From contig NZ_CP017916.1 in assembly GCF_002119525.1 (NCBI RefSeq), positions 3,100,001-3,164,000 on the forward strand: a stretch of DNA of 64,000 bases, in the 5' to 3' direction. Origin of the DNA: Vibrio syngnathi. Its GTDB lineage: Bacteria > Pseudomonadota > Gammaproteobacteria > Enterobacterales > Vibrionaceae. The translations under genes were made by a program, and so were the position numbers. The notes under the pieces were generated by a model. The model made no database searches, was not told the origin of the DNA, and saw only the letters and a list, made by a program, of their open reading frames with translations. Of this stretch, positions 1-9,274 are shown in pieces; position 1 is the stretch's first letter, and the number at the start of each line of letters is the position of its first letter.

Positions 1-1
1 T

Positions 2-1729
2 TTCCGTCAATTACACAGTAAAACCGCAGGTCACCCTGAATACGGTTACGCTCCAGGTATTGAAACCACTACAGGCCCATTAGGGCAAGGCATCACCAAC
101 GGTGTCGGCATGGCTTTGGCTGAAAAGGTGCTGGCTGAACAGTTCAACCGTGAAGGCCACGATATTGTTGATCACCACACCTACGTGTTCATGGGCGACG
201 GCTGCATGATGGAAGGTATTTCTCATGAAGCATGTTCACTTGCCGGTACGCTTGGACTAGGGAAGCTGGTCGCTTTTTGGGATGACAATGGCATTTCGAT
301 TGATGGCGAAGTCGACGGCTGGTTCTCTGATGACACACCAAAACGTTTTGAAGCCTACGGTTGGCATGTTATTGCTGATGTTGATGGTCATAACGCTGAT
401 GATATTCACAAAGCGATTACTGAAGCTAAAGCCGTAACAGATAAACCAACCTTAATTTGCTGCAAAACCGTGATTGGTTTTGGCTCACCAAACAAGTCAG
501 CCAGTCATGACTGTCATGGTGCTCCGTTAGGTGCTGATGAAGTCGCATTGGTTCGACTCAACCTCGGCTGGGACCATCCTGAATTTGAAATTCCTCAAGA
601 TGTATACCAAGCATGGGATGGGAAAGATAAAGGACAAAGCAATGAAGATGACTGGCAAACACGTTTCAATGCTTATCAAGAGGCGCACCCAGAATTAGCC
701 GCTGAGTTTTTGCGTCGTAGCCAGAACCTATTACCTGAAAATTGGGATCAGCACACTCAAGATCTAATCCAGACTTTGCAAGCGAATCCACAAACCATCG
801 CGACTCGCAAAGCATCACAAAATACTATTGAAGCATTCGGACCATTACTGCCAGAGTTTTTGGGAGGTTCTGCCGATTTAACCCCTTCAAACTTAACTAA
901 CTGGTCAGGCTCAAAAGCAATTACCGCTCAAGATGCGTCAGGAAACTACTTGAGTTACGGCGTTCGTGAATTTGCGATGTCTGCAATGATGAATGGCGTG
1001 GCGTTGCATGGTGGCTTTATCCCATACGGCGGTACGTTCTTGATGTTCATGGAGTACGCTCGTAACGCGCTTCGTATGGCAGCACTAATGAAGCAACGCA
1101 GTATCTTCGTTTATACCCATGACTCTATCGGTTTGGGGGAAGATGGTCCGACACACCAACCGGTTGAACAAATCGCATCGCTTCGACTTACCCCAAACAT
1201 GAGCACTTGGCGTCCTTGCGACCAAGTAGAAACCGCGGTGGCTTGGAAGTCTGCTATCGAACGTTTTGATGGCCCAACGTCATTGATTTTCTCTCGCCAG
1301 AACCTTGTTCAATTCGAACGTGATCAAGACACGCTTTCCAATGTAGCGAAAGGTGGATACATCCTTTCTGACTGTGAAGGTGACCCACAGCTGATTCTAA
1401 TCGCTACGGGCTCTGAAGTAGCACTCGCCATGGAAGCAAAAGTACAACTCAGCCATGTTCGCTGCCGCGTAGTTTCAATGCCGGCCACCGATATTTTTGA
1501 CGCACAAAGCGCGGAATACAAGGAACAGGTTTTACCAAGCCATGTTACAGCACGAGTTGCCATAGAAGCTGGTATCCGTGACTACTGGTTCAAGTATGTC
1601 GGGCTACACGGCGACATTGTGGGAATGACAAGCTTTGGTGAATCAGCACCAGCAGAGCAACTCTTCGAAATGTTTGGATTTACGGTTGAAAACATCGTTG
1701 AAAAATCCCTAGCGGTTCTGGAGAAGTAA
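2..1729 (+). CDS. tkt: Transketolase, 5' end outside window
   Basis: Thiamine-diphosphate enzyme that moves two-carbon ketol units between sugar phosphates in the non-oxidative pentose phosphate pathway, in the cytoplasm. The reading frame is open from base 2, before the first in-window ATG at 110, and the upstream codons encode conserved transketolase sequence ([21 protein letters not shown]). About 575 residues are present. A full enzyme is about 660, so roughly 90 N-terminal residues are missing. The ThDP/metal motif GDGCMMEG, the SADLTPSN segment and [11 protein letters not shown] are intact. It lies one base from the RpiA-like gene and heads a co-directional cluster with a peptidase, a PTS permease and a porin, so it is probably a dedicated second copy and not the housekeeping one. 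That last point is inference from context. Confidence 0.95.
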   Translation, partial: FRQLHSKTAGHPEYGYAPGIETTTGPLGQGITNGVGMALAEKVLAEQFNREGHDIVDHHTYVFMGDGCMMEGISHEACSLAGTLGLGKLVAFWDDNGISIDGEVDGWFSDDTPKRFEAYGWHVIADVDGHNADDIHKAITEAKAVTDKPTLICCKTVIGFGSPNKSASHDCHGAPLGADEVALVRLNLGWDHPEFEIPQDVYQAWDGKDKGQSNEDDWQTRFNAYQEAHPELAAEFLRRSQNLLPENWDQHTQDLIQTLQANPQTIATRKASQNTIEAFGPLLPEFLGGSADLTPSNLTNWSGSKAITAQDASGNYLSYGVREFAMSAMMNGVALHGGFIPYGGTFLMFMEYARNALRMAALMKQRSIFVYTHDSIGLGEDGPTHQPVEQIASLRLTPNMSTWRPCDQVETAVAWKSAIERFDGPTSLIFSRQNLVQFERDQDTLSNVAKGGYILSDCEGDPQLILIATGSEVALAMEAKVQLSHVRCRVVSMPATDIFDAQSAEYKEQVLPSHVTARVAIEAGIRDYWFKYVGLHGDIVGMTSFGESAPAEQLFEMFGFTVENIVEKSLAVLEK

Positions 1730-1730
1730 T

Positions 1731-2432
1731 ATGAGCATGGCACAACGCTTTATTGAAAACCAAAGCCAAGACTGCCTGCGAACTAAGGCTGCAAAAGTAG
1801 CCTTAGAGCAAGTCCTAAAAACGCTAACACCTTCTAGCGTGATTGGTATCGGCACTGGTGCAACAGTTGAAGTTTTCATTCAACTATTGAAAGAGAGTGG
1901 CGCTGAGTTTGCTCATTGCGTATCCAGTTCGGTTCGCTCAAGTCGAGCTTTATCCTCTGCAGGGCTGAATGAGATATCCATATCTGAATGTGGCCGTGTT
2001 GATTTCTACATTGATGGCATTGATGAAGGTCTTACAACCGGCATGACCGTGAAAGGTGGTGGTGCAGCACTGGCTCGTGAAAAAGTACTCGCGACGCTTG
2101 CTCTAAGCTTCATCACCATCGCGGATAGCGGTCGATTGGTCACTCAACTCGGAAAGTTCCCACTCCCTGTAGAGGTTTTACCTGCCGCACAAACCGCTGT
2201 GTTTAATGCCTTACAAAGCCTTGGTGGACACCCGACGTTGCGTCAAGACTGCACCACTGATAACGGCAATATCATTCTCGATGTTGCTCATTTGGACATC
2301 GCTGAACCAAAGCGATTAGAACTCCAAATTAACGCTATTCCTGGCGTCGTCGAGAACGGTATTTTCGCGCAAAGAACGGCCGATTTCATGGCTTTTTCGA
2401 ATGCAGAAGGTACGTATTTATTATCAAAATAA
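1731..2432 (+). CDS. Ribose-5-phosphate isomerase A family paralogue
   Basis: RpiA-family aldose-ketose isomerase of 233 residues; typical RpiA is about 219. RpiA interconverts ribose-5-phosphate and ribulose-5-phosphate. Family landmarks are present: IGTGATVE near the N terminus, YIDGIDE carrying two Asp, VKGGGAAL with the substrate Lys, AREK with the catalytic Glu, GKFPLPVEV and INAIPGVVENGIF. Two segments differ from E. coli RpiA: the phosphate-binding SSSDAST is SSSVRSS here, and GADE is GIDE. An N-terminal extension of about 14 residues is also present. The ATG follows the transketolase stop by one base, indicating translational coupling. The divergence and cluster setting suggest a paralogue serving this pathway, possibly with a shifted substrate. 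The family assignment is firm and the exact substrate is not. Confidence 0.85.
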   Translation: MSMAQRFIENQSQDCLRTKAAKVALEQVLKTLTPSSVIGIGTGATVEVFIQLLKESGAEFAHCVSSSVRSSRALSSAGLNEISISECGRVDFYIDGIDEGLTTGMTVKGGGAALAREKVLATLALSFITIADSGRLVTQLGKFPLPVEVLPAAQTAVFNALQSLGGHPTLRQDCTTDNGNIILDVAHLDIAEPKRLELQINAIPGVVENGIFAQRTADFMAFSNAEGTYLLSK

Positions 2433-2524
2433 CACGTTCAATAGCTGGGATTTATAATCAAAATGAGACCTCGCTTGCAAGTCTATTTACAAGCATGTCA
2501 GTAAGGATAATTTAGGAATAAAAC

Positions 2525-3955
2525 ATGACGGAAAGCAATTTTTCAGCTCAAACACTGCGCTATTTTGATTCAAATATTGAAACGTTTACGCGTGATCTAT
2601 CTGAGCTAATTGCTATTCCGTCTGTACGAGATATCAGCAGCTGTTCACCCAATGCTCCTTTTGGTTTACCGATTAGAAACGCATTCGACTTTCTAATTAA
2701 CTGGGCGAAACGAGAAGGGTTTGAAGTCCGTGATCATGATGGTTATGCCTTGGACATCAGCCATGGCGAAGGCTTACAAGAAATCGGCATATTGCATCAT
2801 GTAGATGTGGTAGAAGCAGGTAATTTGGACTCATGGTTAACCCCTGCATTTGAGATGCACCAACACGGTGATGACTTATTAGGGCGAGGCGTTACCGACA
2901 ACAAAGGCCCGTTAATGGCCAGTCTGTATATTCTCAAGATGTTTAAAGCGCTTGATGTAAGACTCGACAAAAAAATAAGAGTAATCATCGGCGGCGCAGA
3001 AGAGACAACTTGGGAATGTGTAGAGCATTATTTTAATCATAACCCTCAACCGGATTATGGTTTCTCTCCAGATGGCGACTTCCCAATCGTTAATGGAGAA
3101 AAAGGCATCCTATATGCGTCATTACAACGAGAATTCCCAACTCACAATGGCCTAGGAACTTGTCAGATCGTAAGCATTGAAAGTGAGCGTGACAGAACAT
3201 CCACCTGCTATCAATTATCGATTTATCTGACAGGAGAAAAAGCGGCTGAAGTAGCAGCAATATTTGAAACTTCAGCAACGGTCACTCTTGCCAATGTGGC
3301 ACAAAGTGACAACCACCAACAAAAGGAGTTGTACTGCGTTGAGTTGTCAACGCCGTGGGAGAAATCTCGCAACCCGCATAAGGTCGATAACTGTATGGAT
3401 CAGTTTGTTCGTCACATGCGACATGTTGAAGGGTTAGACACTAACTCTCGAAATTTAATTGATTTACTAGACGCGTGTTTTAGTGATTCCAATGATGCTT
3501 CGAAATTAGGGCTAGCACACCAAGATAATGAAATGGGGTCGACTACATGCTGTGTCTCCTCCATCAATTTGAATCAACATGGCTACAACTTGGATTTTGA
3601 TTTTCGGTTTCCTAAAGGACTGACTATCGATCAAGCTCGTACCCAACTCCAGTATGTATCCCAACAATACGGAGTGAGATTGATTGAACACCAGTACTTA
3701 CCTCTATCTTACCTCTCACCCGAAAGTGAACTTATCCAAGCAATGGGAAAAGCTTATTCCGAAGTTACCAAAATGGACGCTCAGTGCTTTAGTAAAGGTG
3801 CGGCTTCTTACGCGCGCGCGCTAAACAATGGTGTGGCATTCGGACCTACTTTTCCTGGTGATGTGACTCGTGTCCATGAGCCTAATGAAAGGCTCAGCCT
3901 CGAGTCATTAAAAAGAGCAATAACAATATACGTGAAAGTTCTCATATCACTTTAG
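2525..3955 (+). CDS. M20 family dipeptidase, PepV-like
   Basis: Zinc- or manganese-dependent M20 metallopeptidase of 476 residues, the size of the PepV/Sapep dipeptidase group, with no signal peptide, so cytoplasmic. Metal-ligand motifs are visible in order: HHVDVVEAG (His and Asp), GRGVTDNKGP (bridging Asp), GGAEETTW (catalytic and ligand Glu), SPDGDFP (Asp) and a C-terminal HEPNE (His). A lid domain lies between about residues 190 and 330. PepV enzymes cleave dipeptides with an unblocked N terminus, and related M20 proteins also cut other amide bonds. Its place between an RpiA-like isomerase and a PTS permease is unusual. It may release an amino-acid or acyl group from the imported sugar, which is inference. 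The gene ends 9 bases before the EIICB start. Confidence 0.85.
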   Translation: MTESNFSAQTLRYFDSNIETFTRDLSELIAIPSVRDISSCSPNAPFGLPIRNAFDFLINWAKREGFEVRDHDGYALDISHGEGLQEIGILHHVDVVEAGNLDSWLTPAFEMHQHGDDLLGRGVTDNKGPLMASLYILKMFKALDVRLDKKIRVIIGGAEETTWECVEHYFNHNPQPDYGFSPDGDFPIVNGEKGILYASLQREFPTHNGLGTCQIVSIESERDRTSTCYQLSIYLTGEKAAEVAAIFETSATVTLANVAQSDNHQQKELYCVELSTPWEKSRNPHKVDNCMDQFVRHMRHVEGLDTNSRNLIDLLDACFSDSNDASKLGLAHQDNEMGSTTCCVSSINLNQHGYNLDFDFRFPKGLTIDQARTQLQYVSQQYGVRLIEHQYLPLSYLSPESELIQAMGKAYSEVTKMDAQCFSKGAASYARALNNGVAFGPTFPGDVTRVHEPNERLSLESLKRAITIYVKVLISL

Positions 3956-3964
3956 GAGTAAATT

Positions 3965-5548
3965 ATGAGAGATAAGGTTCAAGCACTTGCTGGAGGTATG
4001 ATGGTATCCATCATCGTACTGGTTATCGCAGGTATATTTATTGGTGTAGGCGCTGGTGTTGTAAACCAAATGTCTGCTACCGACTCTGTTATTTGGGCAT
4101 TCTTTAAGCTGATGTTAGATCTTGGCTTGATGGTCATGCGCAACCTACCGCCTTTCTTTGCGATTGGTCTAGCGTTCGCGCTGGCGAAATCTGAAAAAGG
4201 TTGGGCAGCCTTCACTGGCTTTACCATGTTCATGTGTTTCAATGTCGCTATCGGGTCGATCGCTGCATTTCACGGATGGACTCAAGAAACCACAAGCGTT
4301 GCGTCATTAATGAATGATGCTGGCTACGACAAAGTAGCAGCGCAAAACTTCAACTCTTTATGGGGTGAGTCTCTAGGTATCTTCGCTTACAACATGGGGA
4401 TCTTTAGCGGTATTCTTGTTGGTTGTATTACGGCTTGGATCCACAACCGTTACTACAAATTCGAAATGCCTGCACTCTTGAGCTTCTTCTCTGGCCCTCG
4501 TGCCGTAGTGATTTTCGCTTACTTCGCTATCATGCCTATCGCGCTGTTTGTTTACTACGCTTGGCCGCCGATCGCTGGGGCACTGCAGTCCATCACTACC
4601 TTGATTACTAGCTCAGGTATTTTTGGCTCTTTCCTATTTGGCGTATTTGACAAAGGCTTATTGCCATTTGGCTTACATCACCTTATCGCCTTCCCTATTG
4701 AATACACTCGTGTTGGTGGCGTAATGGAGATTGATGGTGTTGTTTACGAAGGTGTTCGTAACATCATGAATGGCCAAATGAGTTCACCAGAGACAACGAG
4801 CTACATTACACATAACTTTACCAGCGGTCGTATTCCAATCCAAATTGGTGGCCTAACGGGTGCTGCTTATGCAATGTACGTAACAGCAAAAACAGCCAAT
4901 CGTAAGAAGGTAGCCGCTATCATGGTGCCTGCAGTATTTACGGCTGCTGTTATCGGTATTACCGAGCCACTGGAATACACCTTCCTATTCGTCCAACCAT
5001 TCCTATTCTTTGCAGTGCATGTTCCGCTAAATGGTCTTGCTTATGTGATCACCGAAATGATGGGTGTTTCAATTCACGGTAATCAGCTGCTATTTATGGT
5101 GCCTAACCTACTACAACCTGAAAAGGTTCATGCTTGGGCTCTATTGTGGATTATCCCACTATACTTCGCGATTTACTTCTACACATTCAAGTTCTTCATC
5201 CTGAAGTTTGATTCAAAAACCCCAGGTCGCGAAGACGAAGATGGCGATATCGCACTTTACTCAAAGGAAGACTTTAAAAAGAAAAAAGAGCAAACCTCAA
5301 AAGGTCTGCCAGTTGAAATCATTGAAGCGCTTGGCGGTGCAGACAACATCGAGAACGTAACAAACTGTGCGACTCGACTGCGTGTTTCGCTGCACGACGA
5401 GTCGCTAGCCGCGAGCGATAAAGTATGGAAACAACAGCTCAACGCTATTGGAGTCGTCAGAATGAACAAAGGCATTCAAGTGATATACGGAGCGAACGTT
5501 ATTACGATTGCGTCTGGTATCAAAGAAGCCCTTGGCATTGATTCTTAA
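3965..5548 (+). CDS. PTS EIIC-EIIB sugar permease (glucose/maltose superfamily)
   Basis: Phosphotransferase-system membrane permease of 527 residues in EIIC-EIIB order, which imports and phosphorylates a sugar. Residues 1-400 are hydrophobic, with many membrane spans and the EIIC segments FDKGLLPFGLHHL and GITEPLEYTFLF. After a charged linker (about 415-445) comes a EIIB domain with NCATRLR; its Cys468 is the phosphorylated residue. There is no EIIA domain, so phosphate would come from a separate IIA such as Crr. The architecture matches the MalX/glucose group, but the substrate cannot be read from sequence. An RBS (TTTAGGAGTAAATT) precedes the ATG, and the gene follows the peptidase by 9 bases. 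It is probably co-transcribed with transketolase, isomerase, peptidase and the porin. Confidence 0.9.
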   Translation: MRDKVQALAGGMMVSIIVLVIAGIFIGVGAGVVNQMSATDSVIWAFFKLMLDLGLMVMRNLPPFFAIGLAFALAKSEKGWAAFTGFTMFMCFNVAIGSIAAFHGWTQETTSVASLMNDAGYDKVAAQNFNSLWGESLGIFAYNMGIFSGILVGCITAWIHNRYYKFEMPALLSFFSGPRAVVIFAYFAIMPIALFVYYAWPPIAGALQSITTLITSSGIFGSFLFGVFDKGLLPFGLHHLIAFPIEYTRVGGVMEIDGVVYEGVRNIMNGQMSSPETTSYITHNFTSGRIPIQIGGLTGAAYAMYVTAKTANRKKVAAIMVPAVFTAAVIGITEPLEYTFLFVQPFLFFAVHVPLNGLAYVITEMMGVSIHGNQLLFMVPNLLQPEKVHAWALLWIIPLYFAIYFYTFKFFILKFDSKTPGREDEDGDIALYSKEDFKKKKEQTSKGLPVEIIEALGGADNIENVTNCATRLRVSLHDESLAASDKVWKQQLNAIGVVRMNKGIQVIYGANVITIASGIKEALGIDS

Positions 5549-5610
5549 CCAAGCACTTCCTCGGTAACCCTACCGTTACGAGTTTATAAAACCTTAGCAA
5601 TTGCAATCTC

Positions 5611-5633
5611 TCCTGTGGCTACAAGTCACAGGA
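5611..5633 (+). other. Intercistronic hairpin between PTS permease and porin
   Basis: Perfect 7-bp inverted repeat (TCCTGTG / CACAGGA) with a 9-base loop in the 121-bp gap before the porin start. No T run follows it, so it does not look like a terminator. It could be an RNA processing or stabilising element that sets porin level separately from the enzymes. That role is inference. Confidence 0.4.
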
Positions 5634-5669
5634 AGGGGTTCGTGCACCTGAAATATGGAAATTATAAAA

Positions 5670-7088
5670 ATGAAAACAATAACTAAACATGCAGTTACTT
5701 TACTTGCTCTTTGTGTTTCTGGCGTCCTACACGCAAACGAAAATACAACATCAAGCTGGTCTGAGCGCAACCCTATCGCCTTCTGGGGAGATAGAACCAA
5801 TGAAGACTGGAGCTATGTCGATGGTCTAGACGAAAGTCAAAAAAGCTTTTCAGAAAAACTCAAACGCTTAGATATTGATGACAGTGGTGACTGGAAAGTC
5901 TCATTTAGCGGTAATGTAAAAGCCGCACTCGATAACCGCTGGAATCACATGTACGACGGAGAAAACCGCAAGAAAAATGAACTGCGTACTCGCATGCAAT
6001 TCTCCACCGATGTGACTTACCAAGACTGGATGCGTGTATTTGGTGAAATTCGAACCAATTACACTAACCTCGATAGTCCGGGTCCAGTAGACGATGCCGG
6101 TACTGACTTCCACCAGTTGTTTACCGAATTCAAATTACTCGATGACGGTGAGCAATACCTAAGTACCCGCCTTGGTCGCCAAGAAATATACTTAAATGAA
6201 TGGCAAATGATGAACCGTGAACCAACGCCAGTTCAATCAAGTTGGAATGCAGCCAGCGCAAAATACAGCGTAGCAGGCATCAATTTTGACGCATACTACG
6301 GCGAGGAAGTATTCCCTCTCTACAAAGATGGCAGCTTCGGTGGTAACTGGGATGATAAAACCAATGGCAAAAAATCGACCGGCTTATTCGCTAATTGGAG
6401 AACTGACTTCGGGGCAATGCAAGCCTACATAATGAGTAATAAACTCACCAATGAAAGCTTTGTTAATGCACCTGACGGTGATGTCGACATTCAAGTTTTA
6501 GGCTTACATGCACATGATTTTGTGAGTGAAGGATTTGGTTACATGCTCGATGGTGTTTACCAATTTGGCGATCATGCAGGTAAAGATATCTCAGCCTACA
6601 TGGCTTATGCCGATTTGAACTACAACTGGAAAGCAGACTGGAACTATCGCTTAGGTCTGAACCTACATTACGCATCAGGTTCAGATAAAGACAGCGACAA
6701 AGTGAACACGTTTAACCCTTTGTGGACAGGTGACCCACTGGGTTTCGCGCATGATGGCGCTTACGGTAACGCAATGCAGGTCGGTTCTTACACTGTGATT
6801 GAGTATCAGCCGAAACAATCCATCATCGCTGGCTTTATGTCGACATGGCGTGCCAACACAGATGATGCAATCTACACACTCAACCAAGATGTATTATTTG
6901 GTGCAGAGTCTGACGAAAAATACGCTTACACCCAGTTCTATCTGCAATTCCATAATTACATCACAGGCAACTTAAAGTCTGAGTTAAATATGTACTACGC
7001 ATTAGATAGCGACTACACACGTGACGTAGTCGGCAGTAGCAGTGATGACATTTCTCGTGTTGAAATCGCACTGATCTATAACTTCTAA
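5670..7088 (+). CDS. Outer-membrane porin, alginate-export (AlgE-like) family
   Basis: Secreted beta-barrel protein of about 472 residues. The ATG at 5670 gives a normal signal peptide (MKTITKHAVTLLALCVSGVLHA, with cleavage before NENTT); an ATG 15 bases upstream would only add MEIIK. The mature part is rich in aromatic residues and alternating amphipathic strands, with a strand ending in Phe at the C terminus (IALIYNF), as expected for Bam-assembled barrels. Segments such as RLGRQEIYLNEW and SSWNAASAKY resemble the alginate_exp/porin family, whose members pass sugars or other small solutes. As the last gene of the cluster it probably gives the PTS substrate access to the periplasm. The substrate is not determined. 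Confidence 0.75.
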   Translation: MKTITKHAVTLLALCVSGVLHANENTTSSWSERNPIAFWGDRTNEDWSYVDGLDESQKSFSEKLKRLDIDDSGDWKVSFSGNVKAALDNRWNHMYDGENRKKNELRTRMQFSTDVTYQDWMRVFGEIRTNYTNLDSPGPVDDAGTDFHQLFTEFKLLDDGEQYLSTRLGRQEIYLNEWQMMNREPTPVQSSWNAASAKYSVAGINFDAYYGEEVFPLYKDGSFGGNWDDKTNGKKSTGLFANWRTDFGAMQAYIMSNKLTNESFVNAPDGDVDIQVLGLHAHDFVSEGFGYMLDGVYQFGDHAGKDISAYMAYADLNYNWKADWNYRLGLNLHYASGSDKDSDKVNTFNPLWTGDPLGFAHDGAYGNAMQVGSYTVIEYQPKQSIIAGFMSTWRANTDDAIYTLNQDVLFGAESDEKYAYTQFYLQFHNYITGNLKSELNMYYALDSDYTRDVVGSSSDDISRVEIALIYNF

Positions 7089-7122
7089 CACTGCTTATCA
7101 GGTTAGTATGTTACTAAATGAG

Positions 7123-7151
7123 TTCGCCCAGCAGTGCTGGGCGAATTTTTT
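7123..7151 (+). terminator. Rho-independent terminator after porin
   Basis: Eleven-base-pair stem (TTCGCCCAGCA / TGCTGGGCGAA) with a one-base loop followed by a run of six T, 35 bases after the porin stop. It closes the plus-strand cluster. Confidence 0.9.
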
Positions 7152-7177
7152 AGATCATCATATTTCAGTTAATTGAA

Positions 7178-7609
7178 TTACTCATCCGGCTGCTTGGTTC
7201 GAAGATCCACATATGGCCAGTAATGGTGCCCTACTCGAATCAAAAGTGTTGCCGCTGCTAAGATAAACGCTGCAACAGACAACCAAACGATGAGTACTGC
7301 ATCCAACTCTTTCATGCCTAACGTGATGTAACGGGCTATTGCCATCATCGCGATATAGATTGGGTATCGAACCGGGATCTTACCGTTCATCACAAACTGC
7401 TGAACCATCGCCAACACTTCTAAATAGATGAACATCAGTAGAATATCGGTCAACTGGACTCGGCGTTCAGCAAAAACATGCATGAACTCTTCGACCATCG
7501 CAAACAAGGTCGCGAGCGTGATCGCCACCAGCAATACCGCTTCCATAATGTGAAATACTTTTAAAAACGGCTTACTAAAAGATTTAGGTAAGTGAGAAGG
7601 CATAGTCAC
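7178..7609 (-). CDS. psiE: PsiE family phosphate-starvation-inducible membrane protein
   Basis: Integral inner-membrane protein of 143 residues in the PsiE family, which has no established biochemical function; in E. coli it is induced by phosphate starvation. Four hydrophobic segments are visible: about 18-40, 55-72, 83-98 and 106-124. The family segments VEEFMHVF, RYPIYIAMMAIARYI and LRVGHHYWP-like C-terminal residues are recognisable. It stands alone between the porin terminator and the purine permease. No PHO-box-like promoter could be identified by eye. Confidence 0.85.
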   Translation of the reverse strand: MTMPSHLPKSFSKPFLKVFHIMEAVLLVAITLATLFAMVEEFMHVFAERRVQLTDILLMFIYLEVLAMVQQFVMNGKIPVRYPIYIAMMAIARYITLGMKELDAVLIVWLSVAAFILAAATLLIRVGHHYWPYVDLRTKQPDE

Positions 7610-7722
7610 TCTTCAAAAAATAATTAATCCAGTCTCTACATTAGCATGCATCTATATAAGTCGCGCACTCTCAAAGCATCGACTTTAGAATGACGCCATC
7701 AATTAACGATTAGCTAAGCTTG

Positions 7723-7754
7723 CAGATACAGATACAGATACAGATACAGATACA
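7723..7754. repeat. Hexanucleotide tandem repeat (CAGATA)x5
   Basis: Five exact copies of CAGATA plus CA in the gap between psiE and the purine permease, immediately beside the permease terminator. No coding frame crosses it. Exact tandem hexamers of this kind are prone to slippage. Confidence 0.9.
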
Positions 7755-7784
7755 AAAATGGCCCCACATTCACTGCAGAGCCAT
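7752..7784 (-). terminator. Terminator of the purine permease
   Basis: On the minus strand a 7-bp stem (ATGGCTC / GGGCCAT, one G-T pair) is followed by TTTTTG, about 45 bases after the permease stop. Confidence 0.6.
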
Positions 7785-7828
7785 CGACTTGTTTTTTTAC
7801 TTAGCTACTTTCTAGTGGCTAACTAACC

Positions 7829-9199
7829 TTACAACAGAATCAGGTACGTTAAGAACACCACACACAGCCCGTAGATCAATGGGTGCACTTCTTTGCGCTT
7901 ACCTGCCACAACCATCGTGAATGCGTAGCTGATGAAGCCCATCGCCATGCCGTTTGCTGGAGAGAAGCTTAGAACGGTGAACATAATGGTAAAGAAGGCT
8001 GCAATGCGTGACTCTTTCTTTTCCCAGTTAATCTGACCAAGACGACCCACCATGTAGATGCCTACCACAACCATCGCAGGCGCGACCATTGCCGCTGAGA
8101 AGATAGAGAAGATTGGGTATAGGAATAGAGACACTAGGAATAGGCCAGCCACCATGACTGCCGCTAAACCTGTTTTCGCACCTTGAGAAGAAGCAATACC
8201 CGATTCAGAGAAAGCAGTGATCGATGTGGTACCAAGAATCGAACCAATCACCGTACCGCCCGCATCTGCCACTAGCGCCGATTTCGCGTTTGGCACCTTA
8301 CCGTCTTTGTCGATGATGCCCGCATCGCGGCCAACGCCGACAATCGTGCTCAAACCATCAAAGAAATCGACAATCAGGAAGATAAGTACGATGAACAACA
8401 AATCGAACATTTTCTCAGGCGTAAAAGCAGAGAAATCAAAGATAGCGCCAAAGCTGCCCGCCATACTTGGGGGCATTGAAAAGAATTGGTCTGGGATGGG
8501 TGCGTTTGATGTGCCCATGAATACATCAGCAAGAATGGTCAGCGCGATAGCAGAAACGAACGAGATGAAGGTTGCTAGTTTAATGTCACGAACCATACAG
8601 CCCAATGCGATGAAGATACTCACATAAGCGATAATCACCTTCGGATCGGAAATGTCACCTAAGCCAACCAGTACGAACGGGTTAGAAACGATGATCCCCG
8701 CATTCTTAAGGCCTAAGAAAGCAATGAACAAGCCGAGAGAGACAGTAATCGCCAACTTCAAATCTTCAGGAATCGATTCAATCATCGACTTACGGATATT
8801 GGTCAATGAGAAAGCAAGATAAAGAATACCCGATAGGAAGATGCCAAATAATGCTTCATTCCAAAGTACCGCTACTGAACCACTTAACAATAAACCTTTG
8901 AAGAAGCCATTCATGCTCATGCCAGGTGCTAGCATGACTGGATAGTTACCCCAAATGCCCATGATAAGCGTTGCAATAGCAGCAGAAAGAGCGGTCGCCG
9001 TAAAGACTGCACCTTTGTCCATTCCCGGAATGCCACCCAAAATTGCTGGGTTAACCGCCAAGATATAACTCATCGCTAAAAAGGTAATAAAACCTGCGTA
9101 TAGCTCAGTGCTGATCGTGGTCTTTCTCTCTGAGAGTTTGAACATGGTGTCAAGTGAGCCAGATGTCTTCTGGGCTTTCAGGGTGGAGTCGGTATTCAC
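7829..9199 (-). CDS. NCS2 purine permease, AzgA-type (adenine/guanine/hypoxanthine)
   Basis: Inner-membrane nucleobase permease of 456 residues in the AzgA/PbuG branch of NCS2; members import adenine, guanine or hypoxanthine with protons. Family segments include ELYAGFITFLAMSYI near residue 33, a LAPGMSMNGFF segment near 90 and a DFFDGLSTIVGVG segment near 270. It is hydrophobic throughout, consistent with about 12-14 membrane spans. Translation starts at a GTG (9197-9199). The long leader holds a purine riboswitch-like fold (9275-9337), which supports a purine substrate and points to guanine/hypoxanthine-responsive control. The gene is transcribed away from gmk. Confidence 0.9.
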   Translation of the reverse strand: MNTDSTLKAQKTSGSLDTMFKLSERKTTISTELYAGFITFLAMSYILAVNPAILGGIPGMDKGAVFTATALSAAIATLIMGIWGNYPVMLAPGMSMNGFFKGLLLSGSVAVLWNEALFGIFLSGILYLAFSLTNIRKSMIESIPEDLKLAITVSLGLFIAFLGLKNAGIIVSNPFVLVGLGDISDPKVIIAYVSIFIALGCMVRDIKLATFISFVSAIALTILADVFMGTSNAPIPDQFFSMPPSMAGSFGAIFDFSAFTPEKMFDLLFIVLIFLIVDFFDGLSTIVGVGRDAGIIDKDGKVPNAKSALVADAGGTVIGSILGTTSITAFSESGIASSQGAKTGLAAVMVAGLFLVSLFLYPIFSIFSAAMVAPAMVVVGIYMVGRLGQINWEKKESRIAAFFTIMFTVLSFSPANGMAMGFISYAFTMVVAGKRKEVHPLIYGLCVVFLTYLILL

Positions 9200-9274
9200 A
9201 ACAAAACCTATGTATTAAATTAAGAAATTTGAGATTCAAATGCTGTGAGAATAGAGGGATCTCTACACTAAAAA

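Noticed and set aside
8217..8627. 136-residue plus-strand frame opposite the purine permease
   Set aside because: Shadow frame on the strand opposite a clear membrane permease. It has no ribosome site or family features.
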